Shown piece after piece: positions 40,003 to 51,000 of a stretch of DNA of 64,000 bases. Each line of letters starts with the position of its first letter. Position 1 is the stretch's first letter. A model generated the notes under the pieces. It had not been told where the DNA came from. It worked only from the letters and a program-made list of their open reading frames with translations, and did no database searches. A program made the translations under genes and the position numbers. This stretch comes from Diphasiastrum complanatum (taxonomy: Eukaryota; Streptophyta; Lycopodiopsida; Lycopodiales; Lycopodiaceae): positions 21,434,988-21,498,987 of the forward strand of contig CM055110.1 of the NCBI GenBank assembly GCA_029204225.1, given 5' to 3'.

Positions 40003-41112
40003 ACAATACTTGCCTAGCAATCCAACAATGCACCTCTGTCCAAGTTTTGATTGTTGAAACAAGCTCCAGTCGTGCATACCCACCCACCCCACATCGTAAT
40101 CCCAAATAAAACAATTTGCATTTACCACCACCTCCAATAAAATGGAGTGAAAAGCCTTTCTATTGAAATAATCTTGCGCTTGTTCTGTTGGAGCAATGAT
40201 GGGAATATGGTTCCATCCACAACCCCCACCACATAAGGGATACCTTTGATTTGCTCGAATTGCGATGCAAATTGTTTCATTCTTGCAGCTTATGGCCATC
40301 GTATGCACATGGAATGCAAAGACGTTCTAATTGCCAAACAAACTATGCTCTACTATGTGAAACGCTTGCAATAGCCTCATAGTTTGTTGATGTACGAAGC
40401 CATTAAGTCCCTCATGTCCCCTAAAATTCCAATCTTTTTTTCTCAAATTCACGCTGGTGCTCTCCATTGCTCTCTTCGAAATTTGCCAAATTAATTATGG
40501 CATTCTCCAATTGTCAAATGACGGTTGATTCTTCTTCTTTGAACGGACTTCATTCTTTCTGGGGTTGCTTGCAATTGTTTCGGCTGTCTTTGGTGAGTGT
40601 CTTTGTGTCGGCTCCATCCATAGCGATTTCTTCCTCTACATCTACCGTAGTTGCATGTGCATAGCACACTACATGTGCACGATCATGCATGTACTCATCA
40701 ACGATGTCAAAATATTTACACTTATTAGATCTCCCATTGCCTGATACTTTATTAGCTAGTTTGTCTTCTTTGTACTCCTTGTAAAGAGTCCTCCACTTAT
40801 TCCTACATGCCTCCACGTCTTTGCCAAAGTCCGAACATGCGGCACACAATCTTACATATTATTCCGGACTGTTGGGGATTGTGTGGATGGAACTATTTCC
40901 ACCTCATCCCAATTTGGTTGCGACCACCCTTGGTTTTGACTCGCATCTTCAGACTCTTCCACATATGGTTGAATATAATGACTATTAAACGGGACAAACC
41001 CTGATGCCATTTGACTTGTTGTCCTACATCGAACACAACCACAAATGCATTTAGCCTTGAAATCTTCAACTGTAGATTGGATTTGTGTGTTTACAAAATA
41101 ACTCGGACTCAA
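39990..41112 (-). pseudogene. PIF/Harbinger transposase with Myb/SANT-like region, second copy
   Basis: This is the longer copy. At 40,852-41,112 lies an N-terminal region (QPYVEESEDASQNQGW). At 40,550-40,849 is a trihelix/Myb-like segment (ACRNKWRTLYKEYKEDK, NKCKYFDIVDEYMHDRA), the DNA-binding partner usually encoded by a separate Harbinger ORF. At 39,970-40,308 is the DDE_Tnp_4 part (HIPIIAPTEQAQDYFNRKAF, DYDVGWVGMHDWS). Here the HD pair is intact but one residue before it is lost, and the Asp-Gly before HIPI is again missing. The C-terminus runs into the gypsy fragment at the same junction as in the left copy. Terminal inverted repeats were not identified. Confidence 0.8.
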
Positions 41113-42700
41113 ATGGAAACAAACAAATCAATAGAAACAAGCATGCTTTCAATAAACAAACAAATCATAGCGAAGGACAAACACATTTGTGCCGTATGTG
41201 TAAGTTCAACAAGCTAAAGTCAAGGAAACAACTAATAATTTGAAACTGTTTGGACCATAACAGGAAGTTATCTGTGGTTCATCCAATTTCTTGAGCCTCC
41301 TGGCACTAGAATCTAGTAATGGTTACGGAAAATTGAACCGAAGCTACATGTGCATTTTGCACAAAAAAATTCATTGACATAAATCTGGTGATTGAAACTA
41401 TGGCTCCAGATTCAGCTCAATGCTATAATTAGAAAAATTATCACTTGCATTGTAGAGACTACAGACACATTAATGTGCCCTTTTTATGATGATCATATGT
41501 TTTGTTTACATTGCACACCACAACTTACAATTTTGCACTAACATTCTCGCAACATGCAAATAAACACAGACTGCAATCAATTTGTTTTCTACATCCATGA
41601 CATCAGACAAAGACCAGCAATAATTATCAAACAACGACACACAACACAAAACAAGATGTAGTTTCATTGTTTGTACTAATTTTTACAATTCAATCTCCTC
41701 CCTCTCTTTTTATTATCATTGATTATAGTTTTGGGAATATTGTCCTTTAAAAGCAAAACTATATGTATTCAGTTCTCCGATCTCAACATAGCTACATATA
41801 CATTATGAACCAGCCTTTGCACAATTGATGGCCAAGCAGCTAGGTTCTTTGATGGAGGACCCAAAGTCAGTCGCCCTGCAAGAAATGCTAGTTAGGAGGG
41901 TTTGAGGCAGTAATGCCACAATACAGGAATTGGCTCGACTGTGAAAGATGTGCCAATTTCATGACTTCAGGAAAGTGAGGACGTTTGAACAAGAACGCAC
42001 TCCTGACATGAGGTGTTACTTAGTAATGGAAAAAATTGAGCGAAGGGATTGACATTTGCTTTAGAATATAGTTAAGAAGCTTTACTTGATCCCACAGTGT
42101 ATTTTAGATGTAGAATCAATCGCAGGGGGTGAGATTAGGAACAAACAATACAAACAATGAACACTAAGAGCAATACAAAAATCAAAAAGACCCTGGGATG
42201 AGAGCAACCTGGAATGGAGCTTCCTTCTAGAGTTTTACAAAAATTGCAAGGTCAGTGCACTGTTGCTTATCTACAATAACGGTAGAAACATTTGATGAGA
42301 ATGCAGATTTTCAATTCAAGCCAGCAATCCATTGATCATTTGACAGCAAATTTCAACAAAAGAATCACATCTAGCAAAGGTTTCAAAAGACCTTGCAATG
42401 TTGTACACAAAATTGGATCACATTCTCTATCCTATACAACAAGCTCCACCCAAAGAAGAACAAAGAAATCTGATCTAGTAGAGGATTCAAAATTGGTGTT
42501 GCACCACCACAGCTAGCTGAAGCAAATCTGCAAAAAAGCCGATCACAGGGCATCGCACCTCATGGAAATTGTTGATCATGGTTTGGCATATCTCGAACAG
42601 AACAGGAGGATCGTGCAAAGCTGTCTATGTGAGGGCGGGAAGATTAAAGGAGGGAGAATGGTGGATTGGTCCTGCAAAAGTAGTGGCTCGTAAGTTAGAA
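41113..42700. other. No gene recognised
   Basis: Sequence beyond the Harbinger copy. It shows no recognisable frame or repeat; the far Harbinger end may lie in it but I could not find a terminal inverted repeat. Confidence 0.3.
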
Positions 42701-42719
42701 TTAAAGTAGAATCATTGTG

Positions 42720-44735
42720 TTATTGTATTGTGGGTCCTATCAGTTGGCCTCGCCACGAGGCAAGTCGACGGGACACGCGTCCCATCAACGGCAACCTGGG
42801 TCATGCATGGGTTGCCTGAGTGAACAACTATATGTACAATGTAATTTCATTTTGAGAAAGACAATTGCTATGTGTGCTTGCTGTGGAGAGTGTTTTCTGT
42901 CTGTGTTACTGTGTAGCATGATATGTGTTCCTGTTCGAAGCAAATTCTAAGTTGGTATCAGAGCCGTATAGTGAGTGTACACAGTACAACATCGTCGTTG
43001 AAGAGAGCTTTGGGAGAACTGTCTTCTGAGAGTTTGAGGTTTACAGCGGGTTGAAGACGGAAGGGGAAACACTAGTGTAGAGAGTTTAGCACACAGAAGC
43101 TTGGTAAGCTTGAGACTATGTGAGGATTTAGAGACAAGGGTTGTCGCCTGAATCAGAACCTCAGCAAACGGAATTTTGAAATTTCGAAGGAAGGCTATTT
43201 GGTGTTTGTAGTCAGTGTGCATTCAATCGGACACCGTTTGACAAACTGATTGAAGCATCAGAGTTCTAGCAGTAGGGTGACCTCAGAGCAAGAGGATAGG
43301 CCTATCAAAACATTGTGAATTGGAAGCCAAGAAGAGATTTGTGTGAAAAACCCTAGTCTAGGGTTTGGGAGCACAAAATCAGAGATTTCTCTCTATTCTG
43401 AACCGTTTTGAAAGTTGTAAGAATCCAGAGGAAGGCGTCCTGATCGGTTGTAGAAGGTCTGAAGTGGCCGTGGACAGCTGCACTTCAGTCGTGAAGCAAT
43501 CAAAATTCCCTGAGGGCAGCCATAGCTACAACGTGAAAGAGAGAGAGATGGGGGAGGTCGCGGACCTGCTCACGCGAGGAACCACGATGAGCGTGTAGCA
43601 TTTGCAAGAGGATAGCGGCTTTAGGAGTGTAGTTCAACGCTCCGATGCAACGAAGTCCACAAGATAAATCCTCACAACGATCGACAGATAGGATTAATTG
43701 CATCTGGATCACAAGATTGAAAACTATCGTTGGATTTAACTGAAGTGGGCCCTGAAGAATTGAAGTGCATTTTGGCCTTCAACTTCATTAGAAATTTTTA
43801 AAGTGAAAGCTGAGTTGGGCCCCTTCACAAGTGAAGAGTGAAGTTTCTTCAAGGTGAAGAAACAGTTCAAAAACTAGAAAATCCCTATTTTTGGGTCCTT
43901 TGCCCGTTTTGACCCAAATGAAAGGCTATAACCTCCAAACGAAGCGCACCCGGACTGTACCTGCAAGTATGGTACATCAAAATAGAGTAATTGCAGCGGA
44001 GAAAGTGTTTGGAGTGTGCCAAAAGTGATTTCACCATTCCACTGGGCACGTAGTTGGGAGTTGACGATTGAGTGCATTTCGGAAGGCGACGCCGATTTGG
44101 CTTTCAAATTGGTGGAAAAGCAGCAAGTGGCCTGGTAAGGGAAAAAGTGTAGGTCATTATTTTCAACTTCTGACATCACAGTTGGCCTCGACATACTTTT
44201 TTTAGCCTACGGCAAAAAGTTCAAGCAGTTTTGCGATGGCAAACATGGGAGAGTCCATTTTGAGTGAAAGTAACAAATTGGACAGGATTTCCAACTATGC
44301 AGTGTGGAAATCCAAAATGAAAAACATACTAATGGAGAAAGACATGTGAGAAGTCATCTCAGGTGATGAGAAAAGGCCGCCAAATGAAACGGATATCAAA
44401 GTGTTTGACAAAAAGATGAGAATAGCTTTGACCTTCATTAAGCACATTCAGACATACATGACCAGAATCAAGACAATGAGGGATGTAACCTTGATGTGAA
44501 AGCTATCAAGTGTATATTCCTAGGATATGATGAACGTGTGAAGGGCTATAGATGTTTTGATCCAGTGGAAAACAAAATCCATGTAAGTCGTGATGTTATC
44601 TTTGATGAATCCAAGATGTATGAAGACGTGGATGCTGAGAAGATAGACACATCCAGTGAGAAAGATGGTACAGTGAGGATACCTCCTGATGATAATCCAT
44701 TCTGCAATACGTTAAGCTTGCCTACTTGTCGAGAA
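42720..44735 (+). mobile_element. Ty1/copia element D, 5' half with deletion
   Basis: A primer-binding site TGGTATCAGAGCC at 42,954 follows an LTR-like segment whose ends are unclear. After a leader of about 1.27 kb, gag starts at ATG 44,236 (ESILSESNKLDRISNYAVWK) with a TGA after 37 codons. Sequence from about 44,490 belongs to the post-integrase region (KAIKCIFLGYDERVKGYRCF, IHVSRDVIFDE), so most of gag, protease and integrase is deleted. It ends at about 44,735, where a minus-strand copia begins. Confidence 0.75.
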
Positions 44736-46864
44736 CCTTGCCCCTGATGTAGTGATATTTGATCTCAATGTGCTTACTCCTAGAATGAAATCTAGGGTTG
44801 GCCGATAAGGCAATAGCACTTTGGTTATCACAAAACAAAATTGTGGGGTTGTACTGATATAGATTGATGTTTGACAGCAAATTTCTCAACCAAAATGCTT
44901 CCTTAATAGATTGAGAAGTAGCAATGTATTATGCTTCAGTAGAAGAAATTGCGATAGAGGTTTGCTTACGACTGTTCCATGAAATAGGACCGCCGTTGAA
45001 GAAGAATGTAAATCCAGATGTGGATTTACGATTGTCTGCATCTCCTCCACAACTTGCATCATAATAGCCACTGAGCTGATGAAGATTGTCGTTGGTGACA
45101 TCTCCATAGTAGATGCACTGGTCAATGGTAGCTCGAATATATCTCATGACTCGAATAAGAGCCTTCCAATGGGTAATGCCATGATTAGCCATATATTGGC
45201 TGAGTGAGCTTACAACAAAAGAGATATCTGGTCTTGTACAGACCATTGTGTACATGAGAGATCCAAGTATCGATCGATACAGATATTCTCTCATCTGCTC
45301 CTCTTCCTACTTGGTCTGGGGACATTGGTCCTTCGACAAATGCAGGCCTGGATCCATCGGTGAGTGAGCTAATTTACAATTCATCAAATTGTATATGTTA
45401 AGAACATTGTGAAGATACCTTTGTTGAGTGATGTAAATCAGTCGATTTTCTCCAAGACAGAAGTGAGCTTCGTCCAGATCAGTCATGTCGAATGTTTTGC
45501 ATCCTTGACCATTTTGGTATTGTTGCTGAAGAGCAACGTATCATCAACGTACAAGGTGATGATAATGAAAGATTGCTGCACTGACCTTGAATAAACATTG
45601 CAATCAGCAGTGCTTGGTTTGAATCCTTGTTTAATGAGGAATGTGTTGATCCTCTGAAACCAAGCTCTAGCATACTCTCCACAAAGCACTGTATGGCTAG
45701 ATCATGTAAATATCTTCTTGTATTACTACGTTCAAATAGGCTGTTTGTACATCAAGTTGATGTAATTCGAGGTCGGCAGCTGCAACATAAGACAAGAGCA
45801 TTCGGATCGACGAATGTTTGACGACTGGACTAAAAGTCTCACTGTAGTCGACATTCGGGATTTGGGTGAATCATTGTGCTACTATTCTAGCCTTCCTTCG
45901 ATCAATTGCTCCGTTGGCATTATATTTGATCTTAAAGATCCATTTGCAATCAATACTATTGCAGCCAATAGGAGCTTCGACTAATGACCATGTATGATTC
46001 TTGATCAGAGAGGAATACTCTCTGTCCATGGCTTCTCCCCAGAGATCAGAGTTTGGTTGGCTAAGTGCCTCTTCGACTGTTGTCGGTTCCTGCATTAAGA
46101 GACAGACAGACTCAGGAGTATACCTTGTGGGCTGTGTGCGCACTCGTCTTGATCTTCTGGGATGATTCGATTGATGAACCGCTCCTGGGACTTGTTGCTA
46201 GGTAGCACCAACATCTTCGTCTGATTCGCTATCTCGAAGTGGGTTGACATTAGATACGCCTGAGCCAGAAGCTCGGACTGTCGTGTCAATGGCAGGAGAT
46301 GTAGGTTCTTCTTGAGCAATATCCTTGTCTTTGAGGTCGACAAACTGATCCTCGATAAAGACTGTATCCCGGCTATACAAGATTTGCTGGGTATCAGGAT
46401 CGTACAGCTTGTAGGTGTTATCAGCCCACTGATGATTATGAGCTCCAGACCTGCAAAATACACCAAAGAAGGATTTCTTCCAGCCGTTTTTGTCTCCCCA
46501 AGCTTTCACCTCCCGTGAAGGACTTTCTCACTTCGTTGCAGAGCCTGTGACAAGCTATATCCACTGATCAGACACGTAAGACTATCGTTGCTCTGATACC
46601 ATGTTAAGAATTAGATATGCAACATCAAGCATTCACCATAAGCAATCACCACAAGAAGGCGGAAGAAGAACATGCACTATCACACACTCACACAAACTCA
46701 TACAGAATGTAAAATGTACAAATAAACCCTAAACCCCTGATAGAGAGAGAAAACCTACGAGTAGACTAATAGACTAGCCTACGGCTAATGACAGCTGGTC
46801 ACAGCTGTCAACATTAATGTACCTCGTAAACAATAACGATGAAGTTTATCATTGATTTCTAACA
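44736..46864 (-). mobile_element. Ty1/copia element C: LTR, PBS and pol without gag
   Basis: The LTR is 46,602-46,864 (TGTTAAGAA ... TTCTAACA, 263 bp, neat terminal inverted bases). The primer-binding site complement GCTCTGATACCA lies at 46,590-46,601. Within about 100 bp the post-integrase region starts, so gag, protease and integrase core are deleted. RT and RNase H follow, broken, to about 44,736. The pol sequence is close to that at 62,130-64,000, but the LTR is much shorter and different. Confidence 0.8.
44760..46509 (-). pseudogene. Copia pol (post-integrase, RT, RNase H), element C
   Basis: In order: KLYDPDTQQILYSRDTVFIE (46,198-46,509); the RT start EALSQPNSDLWGEAMDREYS and CKWIFKIKYNANGA (45,871-46,143); the RT active site LYVDDTLLFSNN (45,483-45,689); and the RT-RNase H part LMYTMVCTRPDISFVVSSLS, TSIAISSTEA (44,929-45,294). 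Stops, frameshifts and a deletion between the RT start and YVDD make it inactive. Confidence 0.85.
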
Positions 46865-47109
46865 ATGCATAGTATAACCATGGATCATAAGATCAAGCAT
46901 TGATACTTTCGTCTTAGAAAGCCTGCTGTCTACTGATTACAACTGGGCTCCGCACTTGGTGAGATCCATCCCTCCATATCAGAACAACTCAATTTTTTAT
47001 GCAGATCAGCGAAACCCAGCTTCTCTGGCTTCACATAAATCTTCATTCCCGCAGTAGCAAGGATCTCTACCATGTAAACAGAACTGGGGTCTCCTACATT
47101 GGTCAGAGT

Positions 47110-47142
<33 letters not shown>

Positions 47143-47640
47143 AGTTCTGTTGCGCATTCTGTCTTCTTCTTCTCTATTTCCGTGGCCAAGTGAATATGTT
47201 GTTGCTTAAGTCTCTGTCGTTGGTCCACCAGGGGCCCCACAAACCTCCAGAATCGTGCCATTTTATGTATGTGTGTGAAAACGGGCCAAACCGTTCCATG
47301 AGGACCTTGGCCAAAACGGGGGTAAGTGGCCTGGTCCTGGCATTCGGCCAGGGTCCCTGTGTGAAAACACCCTAACCGATGTTAACAACATTACTGTATT
47401 CCTCCCTCCATACATGGGAATCAACACATGATTTCACCACATATAACATAATCACCATGGGGAAACAAAAAGCATTCCTAACCACACAAAAAAGAGCACC
47501 TAATCCATAGTCCCTCATAATCATGAGGTTGAAGAAGAGCCTTGGTTGTAAAACCTCTATGCCTTTATATGACCGGGTGACTGGGAATTGTAGGTCACCT
47601 TTAGGGCTTCTAGAGACGTCTATAGCAGCACTCTTAAGTC
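46865..47640. other. Intergenic region upstream of HSP90C
   Basis: It contains a short TC run turning into CG alternation (47,109-47,142). A minus-strand frame at 46,930-47,157 is partly an artefact of that run. The HSP90C promoter must lie in or near this region; I could not fix a TATA box or heat-shock element with confidence. Confidence 0.35.
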
Positions 47641-47670
47641 TTGCTCGCTCTCTCGCTCTCTCTGTTCTCT

Positions 47671-47711
<41 letters not shown>

Positions 47712-47852
47712 GTCGTTGCCTCTTTCTCGTCCTTGCCCTCGGTGGCTCGATCGATCGGACAGACAGACTCTCTCTCTCTCCTCGTCGTTGCCTCTTCTCG
47801 TCCTTGCCCTCGGTGGTTCGATCGATCGGACAGACAGACAGAGTTTGAGCGG
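47640..47852 (+). promoter_or_regulatory. Pyrimidine-rich leader of HSP90C with 72-bp tandem duplication
   Basis: A CT tract (47,676-47,708) is followed by a unit starting TCCTCGTCGTTGCCTC and ending CGATCGATCGGACAGACAGA, present twice (47,707-47,778 and 47,779-47,842). Such CT-rich sequence is common around plant transcription starts and in 5' leaders. Its position 170-370 bp before the ATG fits, but the transcription start is inferred. Confidence 0.5.
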
Positions 47853-48015
47853 TGGAACAGATCATTTGAAGTGTGTATGCATCAATCGCTTGTTTTTCTG
47901 TGATTTATTTGAAGCCATTTTGGGCTTTGCAAGTTTTATTTTACAGGGTTTTAGGAGGTGCTGACTAGCTGCTTTTGTTGTTGACGAGAATAGAAGCGAG
48001 AGGGTTTTAGCAGCA

Positions 48016-51000
48016 ATGGCGGTTGCTTCGGCAGTGGCTTCCTTATGCAATAGCCGTGCTCTTGCGGTATCTCCGGCTTGTGTCTCTACGTCGGGGCGTC
48101 CATCCTCTGGAAAGGTGCATTTTGTTGAAATTTTCATAGGCTTTTACTCTTTCTCGTCATGCCAATCTGATGTTTTTCTTTGAAAAAAAATTGTTGCAGT
48201 GACTAAGTTATTACTAGCTAGCTTTCAATCTTTATGACATTGGGAAAAATTATCATAATACCTGTAACCTATGTGATTTCTTCTCTAGCAAACTTCCACT
48301 TTTATCACGTATATTGCTACGTAGGAGTTTGTCTTCTTTCATATTGGAGCTCATATGTGCTGCTTCAAGGCTCGTTTGATTACTATCAGCATAAGTAATT
48401 GAGTTTGTTTGCTCTCTTTTATTTCTGTTGCTTTAACCTTTATCTACATATTCTTTTCTGGTTTTGTTCAACGGTTGGTTTTTGCGCTTGTTCTTTTTGC
48501 AATCAATCTTTTCAGCTTCTCAAACCTTTTGATAGCATAGAGCTGAATGTAACTGCGAAACTGTGTCAGGTTCCAAGTCTCGCAGCCTCATCTCCATTCA
48601 ACAGTGTCACGTTGCAGAAGTCGCATTTTTTGAGAGTCGTCAATGGCTCCCCATTCCTTAGTTCTCTGGGAGTAGGTTCCTTCATACAACAAGAACTTCG
48701 TTGCTGTTCACAACGAGTTCTTACCGATAGAAATTCGAAAATTATTCTCCCCATGATTAAGTGTTCTGCGACTGTCGCAGAGACAGAGGCACCTGAAGCT
48801 CCTGCAGAGACTTACGAATATCAGGCCGAGGTACTTACTAGATTTCTTCATTTTTCCTGGTACCTGGGTGTGCTTCTGTGCCGTTATTCAGTTTTCCTGT
48901 GCGCATTGGTGGTGCAAGAGAATACTAACAAACTTATGTTGCAACTCCTCTAGCCGTAATGTGATGCTATTACGTTGCAATCTATCAATAGATATTGTAA
49001 TTCTTATTCCATTCGAGGACCTTTAACTCTGTGTGTGATTTTGATGCTGATGTCTTAAGCATTGTATAACTTATTTGATGTTTTTTGAGCAGGTTAGCCG
49101 CCTTATGGACCTCATTGTGCACAGTCTTTATAGCAATAAGGAAGTTTTTCTCCGTGAACTTGTCAGGTCTGTGAAACTGGTGTTGTGGCCCCTTCTGCGT
49201 GTGCCAATAGCTAATGGGTTTTTGTTAATATGATGGATATAATTTTACAATCTTTTGCACTATAATCCTGTACTTAGCATCAGTCTTAGAGTTGATTTGC
49301 TGCTCTGGAAGGAAGAATGCTATCATGGCTGGACATTCTGTGTGCCTAACTTACTAAGTTTTGGAACAGCAATGCTAGTGATGCGCTGGATAAGCTACGT
49401 TTTATGACTGTCATGGAGCCTGGTTTGATGTCAGCCAACCCCAACCTAGAAATCCGTATCCAATGCGATTCCTCTCAGGGAATCATTACTATAACGTAAG
49501 GAGCTGTCGAAGATTTTTTTTTTTTTTTTGGAATAAATCTATGAACATATAATATGCTCATTATGAATTTGTGGATGTCAGAGATACTGGTATTGGTATG
49601 ACACGAGAGGAGCTGGTTGATAGTTTGGGTACAATTGCTCAAAGTGGCACTGCTAAATTTTTGAAAGCATTAAAGGTAAAGCTTCTCTTTCACACAGGTT
49701 TGGTCAGCTCTAAGAACTTTCTATCTAATGTATCCTGACATCACGCTGCTGCTTATCAAGCAGGAAAGCAAGGAGGGGGATTCAAGTGACAACAATTTGA
49801 TTGGACAGTTTGGTGTTGGTTTCTACTCTGCATTCCTTGTAGCAGATAAGGTGAGGAGTGAAAGATCTACCTGGATTGTGAATTTTTGCTTTGCTCACTT
49901 CATCAGTTAATAATTGTATAAATGTAGCTGAAACATTTCTACAACATGTTGTTTGATGTTTATGCAGGTGACTGTATCAACAAAAAGTCCAAAGTCAGAT
50001 AAACAGTATGTCTGGGAGGGCAAGGCAGAAGCAAATAGTTACACTGTTCGTGAAGAAACTGATCCTGAAAAGCTTCTTCCGAGGGGCACATCAATCACTC
50101 TCCATTTGAAGGTAATTATGTGGTCTTTGGAAGTCCTTTGTTGATTTGACATGTTAGGCTTCATTCAGATAGATTATTTGAGTGTAGAAAGGAACAGTGG
50201 TTAATGCAGTGTTGTGACTATAAGATTCTTTGACGTCTTGTGAAACATGATACAGGATGAGGACAAGTTTGAGTACACAAACCCAGATAAAATCAAGAAT
50301 CTCGTGAAAAACTATTCACAGTTCATTTCTTTTCCAATATACACTTGGCAGGAAAAGACAAGAAGTAAAGAGGTAATTTTCCATGGTTCAATCTTTATTT
50401 TCTCTCCTCGTTAACTGTAAGTTGTTGGGGCAGAATCTTGATTTAGAAAGTAGGAGCATCAAGCTTCTCTTTATTGTAAATTCTGAGCTGTCCATCTTCT
50501 ATTGAATAGTTGTTTGGGGAGGAATGTTTCAATATTTAATATTTATTTGATTTTCAGGTCTCAAGGGTTCATTCATCTTGTGCAGTGCATGCAAACTTCT
50601 AATTAATAATAATGCACTCAAACAAAACGATATCAGTAAAGTGCTGCATTGCTTTTCTTTATTTCTCTGTGTTTACTTACTTAAACTCTGGCTTGTCTAT
50701 ATAACAGGTGGAGGAAGATACTGAGACTGATAGCACAGAAGCTGATTCTACTAAGACTGATGAACCCCCAAAGGAGGTTTGAGGAATTGTTTTATGATAC
50801 TTAGGTGGTTGAGATATGTTTAATAGATAACTTTGGCTCCCCAGTTTACAATCTTTTTTTACAAGAAGTGACTGATCTGTATTTTCTGCAGAAAAAGACG
50901 GTGACAGAGAAGTATTATGAATGGGAGCTAGCCAATGAAGCTAAACCAATTTGGGTAAGCTTGATACTTCACTTCCATGCAGGCCTGAAAAGAATTGTGA

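Noticed and set aside
46930-47157. Small minus-strand protein upstream of HSP90C
   Set aside because: Its N-terminal third is translated TC/CG microsatellite and the rest matches no family I know; no splice or promoter support.
48399-48953. 184-residue frame with hydrophobic start as a separate membrane protein
   Set aside because: It is intron 1 sequence read through into HSP90C exon 2 (48,516-48,830) and on into intron 2. The splice sites and match to HSP90C explain it.
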